Source of the DNA: Gnetum montanum
Taxonomy: Eukaryota; Streptophyta; Gnetopsida; Gnetales; Gnetaceae
Reading direction: 5' to 3'
Length of the DNA: 64,000 nt
NCBI GenBank assembly: GCA_015680685.1
Contig: MNCI01009225.1
Span: 408,547-472,546, forward strand
Under the pieces are notes generated by a model that was not told the DNA's origin, ran no database searches, and was given only the letters and a program-made list of their open reading frames with translations. Positions 1-10,638 of this stretch are shown here, in pieces (within the stretch, counting starts at the first letter, position 1; the number at the start of each line of letters is the position of its first letter). The translations under genes and the position numbers were made by a program.

Positions 1-1180
1 AGCCACCATATGACACGAGGGCTCACCATTGGCTTATTCTTGAGGAAGCAAATTGCACTATGATCCATATGCACAAATACTTTGTAACCAAACACATAGT
101 GCCAAAATTTTTCTAGCATGTACACTACTGCCATTAGTTCTTTCTCTGTGGTGCTGTAGTTTAACTATGCCCCCACAATGCTTCCACTCATGTAGTGGAT
201 GTAATATAGACATTTTTTATTGTCCATATACATGAGCACTACTCCCAAAGTATAGTTAGATGCATCTATCATGATATGGAATGTTTGGACCAATTTGGTG
301 CTCATAGGATTGGTGTTTTTACAAGTTTCTCTTTTAATTGTTGGAATGTGTGTTCACATTCCTTGGTCCAAATGAAAGGTGCATCTTTCTTTATAAGATC
401 TACCAACAACTTGGAAATCTTAGAGAAATTATCTATGAATTTCTTGTAGTAGTCAGTGTGTCCAAGGAATGATCGATAATCTTTAATGGTCTCTAGTTAG
501 CATGTTATTCCTTGGATGACCCTTATTTTTTCTAGGTCTACCTCAATCCATTTTTGTGAAAGCATAATGTCTTCTTGCACCATGAGATGACTCTTTTTCC
601 AATTGATCCATAGGTTTGTCTCTACACATCTCTTCAATACTTTCTCAAGTCAATCCAAGACTTGCTCAAAGGTAGCTCTATAGGTGGAAAAGTCATTCAT
701 GAAAACTTCAACAATACTACTAATTTGTTATTGAAAGATACTAAGGACCAAGTGTTGAAATGTTACAAGGGCATTGCATAGACCAAATGGCATCTTACAA
801 TATGCAAAAGTTCCTCAAGGACTTGTGAATGTTATCTTGGCTTGATCTTTGAGTGCAATCTAGATTTGGTTATAGCCACTATAACCATCCAAGAAACTAT
901 ACTAACAATGCCCAGATATGGTGTCTAACACTTGATCCAAAAATGGCAAGGAAAGTGATCTTTAAATGTTGCCATATTCAACAACTTGAAGTCAATGCAA
1001 ACCTGACATTACCACCTTTCTTTAGTATAGATACAAGTGGGCTAACCCACTCACTATCTGTAATTGGATAGATGAACCCTACCTTGAGGAGCTGCTTTAT
1101 TTCCTTCTTGATGATTTACTTCAATTTCAGGTTCAGCCATCTCTGCGGTTGCCTTCTAAGCTTCATGGTGAGGCTAGTGT
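1..1180 (-). pseudogene. Reverse transcriptase-RNase H fragment of element G
   Basis: Minus-strand translation gives the palm motif V-F-M-N-D-F-S at 692-706, where functional relatives have F-M-D-D, so one catalytic aspartate is replaced by asparagine. After it come recognisable RT blocks (N-L-W-I-N-W-K-K-S-H, then F-L-G-H-T-D-Y-Y-K-K-F-I) and, at about 60-180, the RT-RNase H joint L-N-Y-S-T-T-E-K-E-L-M-A-V-V. Several stops interrupt it. Element E carries the matching region with F-M-D-D intact. In life this enzyme copied element RNA into cDNA in cytoplasmic particles; this copy cannot be active. Confidence 0.85.
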
Positions 1181-1499
1181 AAATGCAATGTTGGCATATC
1201 CTTGGACTAATTCCTATTAGCTCTAGATATGACCAAGACAAGGTTTTTGACCATTTTTTTATCACTTTCAACAACTTTTCTTTTTGTTTAGGAGCAAGTT
1301 TGGCATTAATGATGACTATTTTACCATTCTTTAAAAATGCATACTCCATACCGGTTGGTAAAGTTTATAGCTCTAAGGGCCCTTACTTGAAGTGATCAGG
1401 GACTTCCAACTCTTCCAAATAGGTTTCATCATCTTCATTAGAGAGTTGGGAATAAATTTGTTTGATTTTGTTCATGCTTTCAACATATGCACATATTAA

Positions 1500-2150
1500 G
1501 CTCTTAGTTGGCTCCATGCATCTTGTGCTACTATCTGAATCAACCATCAGCCACTGGGTGCCCTCCTACTTTATGGCTATTGCATACAAACATCTTTGAA
1601 TGTTAATTATATGCACACTAATTGCATGCCTTAATGTGGTACTCTTGATTGACCAAATCTTTTGCAAACAATTACATCTATTATCACTATACGTGATGTA
1701 TGGAATACACATCTTCTCAATCTCGCCTAGCTCATTTTCCTTAGATATTTCTAAAGATCCCTTATACCCATTCTTGCATTGATCGTGCTTAACCAAGCCC
1801 TTGCCATAATAATGGGAAAGTCATTTTTGCAATTGTCCACTTTGATTACCAAAAAATCAGCAACATAAAACCACCCACAAACTATGGTCACAATGTCCTC
1901 TACTAATCCCAAAGGGACAATAATTGACTAATCTACTAATTCTAAATGAATGTTTCTCTTCTTATGAGGTGGTAGGTTCTAGGCCTTGTACATATCATGG
2001 GAGATGAGGTTAACTTCAAAACCAAAGTGAAGAAGAGCCTTGCATAGTTCTTGTCTAGTAATTTGTAGATAAATGAGTGGACTTCCTAGCTCAGATCTTT
2101 TTGTAGGAAGATTACCAACCTTGATCCAATCAAAAACACATGAGTTAGCA
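1500..2150 (-). pseudogene. Retropepsin-like protease region of element G
   Basis: Minus-strand frames around 1780-2080 match the protease end of the element A polyprotein, including V-P-L-G-L-V-E-D-I-V-T and D-F-P-I-I-M. The catalytic position reads L-L-H-F-G-F where element A has L-L-D-S-G-S, so the active-site aspartate is lost. Stops are present. The stretch 1500-1780 corresponds to the linker toward RT. Confidence 0.75.
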
Positions 2151-4599
2151 TTACAATGTGGATCCTAGGAAACACTTAGTTTGAAGGAGACTCAAAGGTA
2201 TTTGATGCAGAGGATGAGGATGATGGAGATGTAGGACGATTAGCCAAAGTAGGTTGTGAGGGCTAGAGAGGACTACTATGCTGGNCCAAAGTAGGTTGTG
2301 AGGGCTAGAGAGGACTACTATGCTGGAAGAAAGGTCTTTTCCTTGATCAATTATCTAGACCACTTGGTTGAAAAATTGGTTGTGAGTGTACAACCTATGT
2401 AGCATTTTGTTGTTGCATCTATGGAGGAATCTCACCTTGCATAAATAGAGCATGAGGTAATTAGGTTGAAGGTGGAGGTGTAGGTGTAGAGGGATGTGGA
2501 CGATGATAAGGATATGGATATGGATTTTTCCCTTTAGTAGATGGCAAATGTGTTCAGTGGTACTCTATGGGTAATAATGATGCTAGAATGATGTATGACT
2601 TGAAAAACTTTTAGGGGAGATGGGCTGATGAACATAGTACCCATATGGATCTGGTTTCCTATAAGGGTACTGTTGCCTTGGTGGTGGCATTCCCCATGAT
2701 TGTGGTTGGTACCACTATTGGTATTGTTCATAAGGTTGTGGAGGAGTTCCACTTGGGTAGTAAGCTTGTTATTAGTGGTGGAAATGCCTTAGGTTGCCTT
2801 AAGGCTAAGGAAATCATCTGGGAGCTTACCTACATGCTAGGTGAGGATTCAATGCATACACTCTAGACTCTTGTAAGTGTGATACCACAGGGCAACATCC
2901 CTTGAGATGTTTGTATTGACAAATGTCACACTTAGTTTCATAATCAGAGTCAAACTCCACAACTTCCTCTACTGCAGCAGCTTTGCCCTTACTTCTTTGT
3001 AGGCACATTTAGCTTCTTTTCACCTCCTACGATTACAATCACTATTTTGTTCTTTGGATTCTTTAGCAATCTTTAAAGCATTTTGAAACTTTTCATCCAA
3101 AGAGTCTCATAACTTGTCAACCTTGGCCAAAATGTTAGAAATAGATTTTTCAATAGGCAATGTCTTTCTGTTCACCAATTCATCAAATGGTGACTCCTCC
3201 TTGTCACAAAATTAGACCTCTTATTTTTCGATGGATGAGTCCCTATTATACTCTCTAGCACTTTCTCTCTTTCGTAGCTCTTCTTCTTCTTTTTCTACCT
3301 ACTTAATTAGCCTTTGGATCTAATGGGCTCTCAATTCAAACAATCTTCCTTGGGCACACACCCCAAGGGTCCTTCTTGTTTCAGATCTGAGCCCATCTAT
3401 GATGTGGTGAAGTTGTTTCCTCTAAGAATAACCATGGCTAGGGCATTAGTGTAAGAGTGAATAGTATTTTCCCATGATGGCATCCAATGGTTCATGTGCT
3501 TCCTATTTTCAGCCTTGGATTTCCCTTCTTAAATTAGACACTCTGGAGTACATTTGGTATTTATCATTGAATAGCTCTAACATGGTACTCCATCAATGAA
3601 TGGATTTTGGCTCTAAGGACAGGTACCAACTTTTAGCTTCCTTATTCAGTATCCTTGGAAAAAGCTTTAGTTTCTACCACTCATTTTTTATGTTTTTTAA
3701 GGCACAGGCATCTTGAAAAGCTTGTAGATGTGTTTGTGGAATTTTGTTCATATCTAGGCACTTAATCCGACTATCTTTCATATGCCTTGTTGGGATTTTA
3801 ACTATCTCTGCAATGTTGAGCATACTCTGAGTTGCTAATAGAGGTTCATCAGCATCATTGCATCGATGATGGTTTCAGCCACCTCTTTGGTTTTGGTGGC
3901 CTTCACAGTCATTGTTGTCTTAGCAGTTACCTTCATCATGACTGTTTCGATGACGACTTCCATGAGAATCGCTAGATGAAGAGGAATTTTTGAAATCAAA
4001 TGAAGAGGATGAAGAGGAAGGTGGACCACCACTGCCACCATGCTGTCTACCATCACTCTTACATTTACTATGATCTCCATCCTTAAATCCCTTGTCATTA
4101 TGATGCTTTCTTGAGTCCCTACCTTGGATGTCACTTTTTTTTTAACCTAATTTATGAATAGTAGATTGCAAGGTTAGGTTCACACCCTCATCATTAGTAC
4201 CAAGGGGTGGAGAATCTTCATGTTGAGAACCTTCAATAGGAGGATCCTCAATGTCATCTTGATTTGATAGGAACAAGGGAATGGTGTAATGTTTCCCCTT
4301 TGTAGCTTCGTGGAGTTTCTCTTAATATTGATCTTGTTTGCATTGTGTTTTAGTGGGATAGTAGTTTCAAGTGTCATATCCATCCACAACATATTCTTCA
4401 TGAAGATCTACTATGCCAAACTTCTTAAGGATCTTGAATAGCATCCTGAGGATAGATCTATTAGGGAGGAAGACAACATTGCCCTCCATGTCACACCATC
4501 GCAACTATTCATCCTAATGTATAAAGAAGGTGAAGTTCAACACAAACTCATCTGGACCAGTGGTTTCGTATCTTCATGCTTGTGAGAAGAAGAAGACAT
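2150..4599 (-). pseudogene. gag of element G
   Basis: The start codon at 4599-4597 is followed by M-S-S-S-S-H, like the start of the element A Gag (M-A-S-S-H). Further on are a region rich in acidic and basic low-complexity residues, capsid-type segments, and near 2830-2960 the knuckle C-D-I-C-Q-Y-K-H-L-K-G-C followed by S-H-L-Q-E-S. The frame is broken many times. A single-N join with a 41-bp duplication lies inside it at 2285. Confidence 0.75.
2244..2326. repeat. 41-bp direct duplication around a single N (assembly join)
   Basis: Bases 2244-2284 and 2286-2326 are identical and separated by one N. This looks like two overlapping contig ends placed side by side rather than merged. Confidence 0.85.
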
Positions 4600-4735
4600 T
4601 TTGGAAAACAAAATAAAATTATTAGTGTACTTTTATAATTCTATGTATAGTGGGAATGATATTGGCCTTGAGGTTCATACAACGATATTAATGATATTCA
4701 CTTAAACCTAAATAGCACACATGCCACAAACAAAG

Positions 4736-4753
4736 TCCCCAACAACAATGTCA
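4736..4753 (-). other. Primer-binding site of element G (tRNA-Asp type, decayed)
   Basis: The minus strand reads TGACATTGTTGTTGGGGA directly inside the LTR. Against the tRNA-Asp complement seen in element A it differs at six positions, all transitions. Confidence 0.7.
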
Positions 4754-4754
4754 A

Positions 4755-5628
4755 TGATGAGCAATGACGTACCCCTACATCCAACCATACAAATCATGAA
4801 GCATTCATGCACAACCTGGTTGAATTCCTCAAACTTTATAATTTCCAATGCACTAGTCCTTTAGAAAGTAAATCTAACCTTAAGCGCAATCATTGTCTTC
4901 CCAATTACACTTGTGACTTTCGTTGGTATGGTTAAGTGTAACTGAGGCATTCGATTTTTATCATTTTATATTTTATAGTTTGGTGCTCAAAATGTAGACA
5001 AAAGGAATTTGATTAACTAATATAAATTAATTAATTAACTAGCATTTAACTAATCCTAACATAAGCATCTATTCCCACTTTCTGTACACATCCTGAACCC
5101 ACATATCCACTGCTAGGCAACCAAGCACTATGCTACTGGGTGTACCAAGTGATAACACTGCTAGGATTACCAAGCAAATACATGTTACACTCGAAGCGGT
5201 TGTACTTATGGATTTAATCTATCTATCTTAATTACTTCATTAACTTAATTGCTAGAAAATATTTGTGAAATAATTCAAAACATTTAACAAATAACTAAAA
5301 ACATTGAATGCATAAATGAAATAGCTAATCTATCCAAAGTGTTGCAAGGTGTATCAGAAAGCTTGTCTTTATTGCCGCACACACTATTGTGCTCAAGTAC
5401 AACAATGTTCGAATAAAGATCTATACACTCAATGACTCCTGCTGCGAACACTTAGGGAAAAAAATTCTAACTTCCGAATGGAAAAAATGCAAGAGCTCTA
5501 CTACAACTACAATATACTTATGCCATAAATGCGGCTGCAAGTGCATATTTATAGCTGACATGACACAACATCGATGAGGCCCAATCAACGAAGCCTCATC
5601 AATGCAGCCAACTTAACGCAACTCATCA
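4755..5628 (-). repeat. 5' LTR of element G
   Basis: An 874-bp LTR. On the minus strand it starts TGATGAG and ends GCTCATCA, with CATCGATG in U3, a TATA box (CTATAAATAT) and a U5 containing the paired lines shared by all LTRs here (TGGTAACC-type and GGGTAC-type motifs). Its other copy lies outside the window. Confidence 0.8.
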
Positions 5629-5877
5629 ATATATAACAAAAATCATAAAGGAAGAAGACTTAAACCTTGAACTTTTGCAAGTGATAGGTAGCTCAAGTGG
5701 GTAGTTCATTGTCTTATTAGGCAACATGTTGTTAGTTCAAGTCACATTTGAGGAATTATATTCTTCTATTGTTAAATTATTTCAACTTTCAAAACACCCC
5801 ATTAACCTTGAACCTTTTTTCTTAGTCCTACTTGTTCTTGCAAATGGCTAAAGAACATGAATGCATGAGTGATAATA
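5629..5877 (+). repeat. Spacer between G and A with a tRNA-like SINE head
   Basis: Around 5685-5755 there is an A-box-like TAGCTCAAGTGG and, about 37 bases on, a B-box-like AGTTCAAGTC, the internal pol III promoter layout of tRNA-derived SINEs. No clear body, tail or target duplication was found, so this could also be a decayed tRNA. The rest is AT-rich with nothing recognisable. Confidence 0.35.
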
Positions 5878-5882
5878 CCATC
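5878..5882. repeat. Target-site duplication of element A, left copy (CCATC)
   Basis: CCATC abuts the 5' LTR and matches the five bases after the 3' LTR exactly, as expected from gypsy integrase. Confidence 0.9.
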
Positions 5883-6950
5883 TGATGAGACGCGACATGC
5901 ACTAGGCTACGATATCACGTACGCAATATTGCGGTCGCCGCGATATCGCATCCCATGCGATATCGCGTACGTGATATCGCATCCCGCCACCATATCTATA
6001 AATAAGAGGTGGCACTTCCTTCATTTCCCAATCCTGGCTAGTGTAGCGAAACTCTGGCAAATTGATCACTGCAGAGTTAGAATTTTTCCCCATGTGCCCA
6101 CAGTAGGAGTCCTAGAGTGAACAGCTCTTTATTCGAGCAGCTTGTAACCTGAACCCAAGTTGTGTATGGCAATAAAGACGAACTTGATTGGATAAACCTT
6201 GCAGCACGTGGTTTCATTTATTGCTTTCATTTACTGTTTTCCTAGTGCGTTCAAGTACGACTTGATTACGAGCGTCTACAGACGTGTACGGCTAGTCAAG
6301 GAATCGGCTGCTTGACGCAATGCATGAGTACGACTCAATTACGAGCATTGGATGCTTGGTAACCCAGTAGCGTATTCCAGGATTCTGCGCTTGGTAACTC
6401 CCGGGTCTAATGTGTACGGCTAGTTGAGGAATCGGCTGCTCATTGCTAGGCTAGATCGTGTGATAAGTACGACTTAGTTACGAGCACCCACGGGTGTGTA
6501 CGGCTGGCTAAGGAATCGGCTGCTTATCACACGTAGGCTAAATAGGTGCCTCAGTACGACCACTTCGAGCACTTGCGTTACGTGTGGCGATCCCAGTAAC
6601 GATTAGCGTTTGGTAAGCTGCAGTTGCATAGTTCAGGGTGTGTCCGGTAAGTGGGAACGGATGCTGACGCTAGTTAATTTAGACTTAGACCTTAGTTAGA
6701 GTTAGCTTAGTTTCTCAACCCTTTCTCCTGGTAGCATAGAAGATAAGCCGAAAATACCAAAAAAATCACATACCTCAGACTTGCTTAACCATACACCGTG
6801 ACACATACAAGCAAGCCTGGGAAGACAACGAACGATTAACCCCAAGTGTTTCTTGTGGCGTTAAGGCATTTAGTCTGCGGAGTTCGACCGGATCGCGCGT
6901 GTACGCTCGTATTCGTATGGTGGAGTGTAGGGGTACCTCGCCACTCATCA
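5883..6950 (+). repeat. 5' LTR of element A
   Basis: A 1068-bp LTR starting TGATGAG and ending CTCATCA. U3 holds four GATATC palindromes (5911, 5942, 5959, 5973), then the TATA box at 5997. U5 has a repeated pattern of GTACGAC / GTGTACGGCTA / GGAATCGGCTGCT motifs. Where both copies exist, it differs from the 3' LTR at roughly 5-7% of sites by eye, mostly C/T and G/A changes plus small indels. Confidence 0.92.
5911..6004 (+). promoter_or_regulatory. U3 palindrome array and TATA box of element A
   Basis: Four GATATC-centred palindromes, several extended to GCGATATCGC or ACGTGATATCGC, sit 25-90 bp upstream of TATAAATA at 5997-6004. The placement suggests binding sites for the element's promoter. 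The 3' LTR has only two such palindromes. Confidence 0.6.
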
Positions 6951-6951
6951 T

Positions 6952-6969
6952 TGGCGCCGTTGCCGGGGA
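6952..6969 (+). other. Primer-binding site of element A (tRNA-Asp)
   Basis: TGGCGCCGTTGCCGGGGA, one base after the LTR, is complementary over 18 bases to the 3' end of plant tRNA-Asp(GUC) including CCA (tRNA recalled from knowledge). This primer is typical of Athila-type elements. Confidence 0.9.
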
Positions 6970-7095
6970 CTAAGTGTTTTTTCGCCAATTTAACATAAGG
7001 GATATCACTCACATCGTTGTGAGCTTAAAACGAACCTTAGGGTTAATCAGTTAATAAAGAACAATAAATAACGGTGAAGTTGCACACCAATAAAA

Positions 7096-10000
7096 ATGGC
7101 TTCTTCTCACGAAATCAACTCACCTAAGGACAATACAGGAGAAAGTCAGCATCATACACATAACCGCAATCAACCATGTCCTCAACAGGCTAAGGTCACA
7201 TATACTCATCCCGATGAGTATGTGCCAGATTTTACCTTTGTTTTCCATCAAGATGAGCAACTGCGGTGGAGAGACATGCAAGGTAACATTGTGTTACCCC
7301 CAGATCGCTCTGCTTCCAACATGCTTTTCCGTGCCTTGGTACGGTATGGCATGCAAGAGCTGATTACTGAATACGTTGCGGATGATTACACTCTGAGGGA
7401 TTATCGTCCCACAAAAGCCCAACGTATTCGGGATGCAAGGCAGGAGAGCCAACATTCACTACTGAAGGGCAAGGTTTCCCACGTCATTAGTGAAATAGGA
7501 GACGAGGAACCCCTCACAACGGGTTTCTTAGAAAATGATGTTCCTCCTCCTCACTCTGGTGAAGAGGTTAGGCATCAGGGCCTTAGATCAACGATACACA
7601 TTCCAGGCTCTGATCCCCGTGAGCACAAGCTGTTCACGGCAGGAACAATCACTCACACTAATGACAGACATGCAGATCGTCACAACGATCGGGGCCGAAG
7701 CAGCCGAAGAGAAGGCAAGAAACATCACCATGGTGATGGATCCCCTTCTTCTTCCCCTTCATCACATCATTCACCCTCTCCTTCCACATCTGGGCGCAGC
7801 CACCATGAGCATAACGCGGAAAGTAAAGGTAGAAGAGATGAAATGCCTCGACAAGAAGGTCGAGAGGAGTTAGGACAAGGGCAAGGACGTAGGGAGAATA
7901 GGGAACCACAACGTAGACATCACAGACGTCATGAAAGAGATGATCATGACGAACCCCTATTCGCAACCCGAAGTATGCTTGACATTAGAGAGGCAGTTAG
8001 GATTCCCACAAGGCATTTGAAAGACAGTAGGATCAAGCGTTTGGATATAAATAATATCCCACGTTTTGAAGGGGGATACAACGCTGATCCTCAACATCAT
8101 TTACAGGCATTCCACGACGCCTGTGCCTTGCAGAACATAGACAATGAGTGGCAGAAACTCAAGTTGTTCCCAAGGACACTCACTAAAGAAGCAGAAAGCT
8201 GGTACCGGTCCTTAGAACCGGAAACCATCAGGAGGTGGAGTACGATGCTCGAATTATTCAACAACAAATACCAAACGTACTCCAGAGTGTCCAACTTGCG
8301 TAAGCAGATCCAAGGCTGGAAACAAGGAGCTTATGAATCCTTGGATGCTGCCATGGCCCGTTACTACACATTGCTACATCGTTGCCCGGGCCATGGGTAC
8401 GCTAAGCGGGATCAACTTCGCCACCTCGTGGATGGGCTACGAAATGAAACGAGAAGAACTCTTGGGACTTACGCCCAAGGGAGACTCTCCCAACTAAGAG
8501 CCCATGAAGTTGAAGTATTGTTGGAACAAGTAGCGCAAGAAGAGGGTGAGCTACGGAAAAGAGAAAGTGCGGAGGAATACAACCGTGATCCCTCCCTTCG
8601 TAAGAAGGGAGTGAAATTCTGTGATGAGGAGGATGAGTCACCACTCGAAGAGTTGGTGAACAGGAAAACTGTGCCGATCCAAAAGTTAACAACGGAGGTA
8701 TCGGCTAAGGTAGACCAAATGTGGGATTCCTTAGACTCACGAATAGAAACAGTTTTGAAAATCGTAGAAGAGTCTAAGGATGAGCAAAGTAGTGATAAAA
8801 GCAAGAACATGCGGAGAAACTTTAACCCTGCACATAACAAGGGTAAGGGAAAAATCTCTAACTCCGATGAGGCTGAAAATTCTGATTCAGACAATGACGG
8901 TGGATGTGAGGTCTGCTATTATGACCATCCTAAGGGATGTTGTCCAATTATCTCACATCTGCAGGAGTCTGGGGTGTATGCATTAAATCCAAGACTTAAT
9001 CAACGGCAAACACCCAGAAGGTTACCTTATCCACAAGGTAACCCGAGGCAGTTCCACCAACCCTTGACGTATTATCCAAGTGGAACACCTCCGCAGCCCA
9101 TCGAGCAACATCAGCAGTGGCAATACCCACAGTCATGGGGGATGCCACAGCCAACACATCGATACCCTTACCGGCAGCCTGATCCTTATGGTTATTATGT
9201 GCAGCAGCCAGTTTCTCCAGGTGACGCTATGAGTCACACTCCACGCCGTCACTACTACGCTCGGGAGTACTTCAGAAGGACTCCTTCTCCTCCGGGAGAC
9301 ATTCCACATTCTGTCCATCCTCTAACTCCACCCGCACCTTTTCCTCAAGTAGTTCCCATAACACCTCCTGCTCCAACAATGCAAGGGGAATTACCTACCC
9401 AACCGCAGCAACGTCACGCCGCGAGATCTGTAAATATTCAGAGTGTAAATATCCAACCGGACACTAGTTCTGGCGATAACTGTACAAAAAAGAGACCCTT
9501 TTTCAGAACTAGGAGCCCGGATAGGCTCTCGCAACAACAAGCGGACGGGTATATGTATAGGCCTCTAACTACTAACACTTCGGAGCACCCTTCAGTCCAA
9601 GGGAATGTAACGCATACGGTTATGCTAACACATACCGTAACTGACTGGATCAAGGTAGGCCACCTTCCCAGGAAACTAACTGATCCTGGGAGTCCCTTTA
9701 TTCATTTGCAGATCGCTGGGAATGCACCACATCGAGCTCTTCTTGACTCAGGTTCCGGAGTCAACTTAATTTCGCGAAAGATGTATCACGCCTGGAACCT
9801 GCCCCAACTTAAGAAGAGCAACATCCAACTAGAGCTGGCAGACCAGTCCATCACTATTCCCTTGGGTTTGGTGGAGGACGTTATCACCACTGTGTGTGGT
9901 TGGTCCTACCCAGCGGATTTCCTAGTGATCGATGTTAACAACAACGAAGGGGACTTCCCAATTATAATGGGAAGGGCATGGCTAAGCACAGTAGATGCAT

Positions 10001-10440
10001 GCCTTAGGATCCGTGATCTTTCCTTGGAAATCTCCAAGATAAACATATGTGGAAAGATCGAGAAGAGGATAGTTCCATGCATCACATACAGTGATTCATC
10101 GGGTGATGACACGGAGGAAATGTCTCCATGTCACAGGTGTGCCCAGGAAACTCTGCAACAAAGATGCCTGTATGTAGCAACCACACAAGAAGTAGTAGAC
10201 ACCCCGTGGTTGACAGCTTCTCATAAGAGCAAACAAATATGCATGGAACGAACTGAGGCAACTCATGCCAACAACCGTGGCATAGACACATTGGAACGTG
10301 AGCGTCGCCAACTTCCAACCCTGAATTTAAGATCATCAATTGGGAGAAGTTGGGCACTGCTTAGAAATTCAAATAGGCGCTCACTACTTCGGATCTCTCC
10401 CTCACAACTCAGTCATGGGGGAGATGGCCACCTATGCTAA
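7096..10440 (+). CDS. Gag-protease polyprotein of element A
   Basis: An uninterrupted 1114-residue ORF. Residues 1-130 are a conserved N-terminus (Y-V-P-D-F-T-F) also seen in E. Residues about 150-290 are His/Arg/Ser-rich and low complexity. Residues about 316-490 match the retrotransposon Gag capsid family, with R-F-E-G-G-Y near 323 and E-S-W-Y-R-S-L near 367. A zinc-knuckle variant C604-x2-C607-x3-H611-x3-C615 follows, then a Pro/Gln/Tyr-rich linker. Residues about 860-985 are a retropepsin-like protease with catalytic D884-S885-G886 and the later I-M-G-R-A-W at 957-962. The first ATG lies 126 bp after the primer site. The last 60 or so residues look like out-of-frame pol tail. The products would form the particle and cleave it in the cytoplasm. 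The intact frame contrasts with every other gag in the window. Confidence 0.92.
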   Translation: MASSHEINSPKDNTGESQHHTHNRNQPCPQQAKVTYTHPDEYVPDFTFVFHQDEQLRWRDMQGNIVLPPDRSASNMLFRALVRYGMQELITEYVADDYTLRDYRPTKAQRIRDARQESQHSLLKGKVSHVISEIGDEEPLTTGFLENDVPPPHSGEEVRHQGLRSTIHIPGSDPREHKLFTAGTITHTNDRHADRHNDRGRSSRREGKKHHHGDGSPSSSPSSHHSPSPSTSGRSHHEHNAESKGRRDEMPRQEGREELGQGQGRRENREPQRRHHRRHERDDHDEPLFATRSMLDIREAVRIPTRHLKDSRIKRLDINNIPRFEGGYNADPQHHLQAFHDACALQNIDNEWQKLKLFPRTLTKEAESWYRSLEPETIRRWSTMLELFNNKYQTYSRVSNLRKQIQGWKQGAYESLDAAMARYYTLLHRCPGHGYAKRDQLRHLVDGLRNETRRTLGTYAQGRLSQLRAHEVEVLLEQVAQEEGELRKRESAEEYNRDPSLRKKGVKFCDEEDESPLEELVNRKTVPIQKLTTEVSAKVDQMWDSLDSRIETVLKIVEESKDEQSSDKSKNMRRNFNPAHNKGKGKISNSDEAENSDSDNDGGCEVCYYDHPKGCCPIISHLQESGVYALNPRLNQRQTPRRLPYPQGNPRQFHQPLTYYPSGTPPQPIEQHQQWQYPQSWGMPQPTHRYPYRQPDPYGYYVQQPVSPGDAMSHTPRRHYYAREYFRRTPSPPGDIPHSVHPLTPPAPFPQVVPITPPAPTMQGELPTQPQQRHAARSVNIQSVNIQPDTSSGDNCTKKRPFFRTRSPDRLSQQQADGYMYRPLTTNTSEHPSVQGNVTHTVMLTHTVTDWIKVGHLPRKLTDPGSPFIHLQIAGNAPHRALLDSGSGVNLISRKMYHAWNLPQLKKSNIQLELADQSITIPLGLVEDVITTVCGWSYPADFLVIDVNNNEGDFPIIMGRAWLSTVDACLRIRDLSLEISKINICGKIEKRIVPCITYSDSSGDDTEEMSPCHRCAQETLQQRCLYVATTQEVVDTPWLTASHKSKQICMERTEATHANNRGIDTLERERRQLPTLNLRSSIGRSWALLRNSNRRSLLRISPSQLSHGGDGHLC
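10411..10425 (+). other. Internal polypurine-like motif at the end of gag-PR in A
   Basis: AGTCATGGGGGAGATGG overlaps the ORF end and repeats the core of the true polypurine tract at 12459. B, C and E carry it at the matching place. Confidence 0.5.
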
Positions 10441-10618
10441 TCATATGGGGCCCTCAGTTCTTTTTCAGTTTTTGTTTTACACATTTTTGTTTTACAACGT
10501 TTTTGTTTTTCACATTTTTGTTTTACAATTTCTTTAACTTTTCTAATTTTTGTTTTACAAATTTCTTTAACTTTTCTTGTTTTTGTTTTACAACATCGTT
10601 ATATTTTTCTATCTTTTT

Positions 10619-10638
10619 GTGTGTGTGTGTGTGTGTGT
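10619..10638. repeat. (GT)10 microsatellite
   Basis: Ten GT units within the T-rich part of element A. Confidence 0.95.

Larger units (their letters stand above)
1..5628 (-). mobile_element. Element G: 5' part of a decayed Ty3/gypsy LTR retrotransposon
   Basis: Reading leftward from its LTR, the element shows LTR, primer site, gag, aspartic protease and RT-RNase H, then runs off the window at base 1, so integrase, ORF2 and the 3' LTR are not visible. The order gag-PR-RT-RH and the tRNA-Asp-type primer site fit the Athila/Tat group of Ty3/gypsy elements. All frames carry stops and shifts. Its U3 contains CATCGATG and GCATTGATG motifs, placing it with D, E and H. It is older than element A by its primer-site decay (six transitions). 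Confidence 0.85.
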
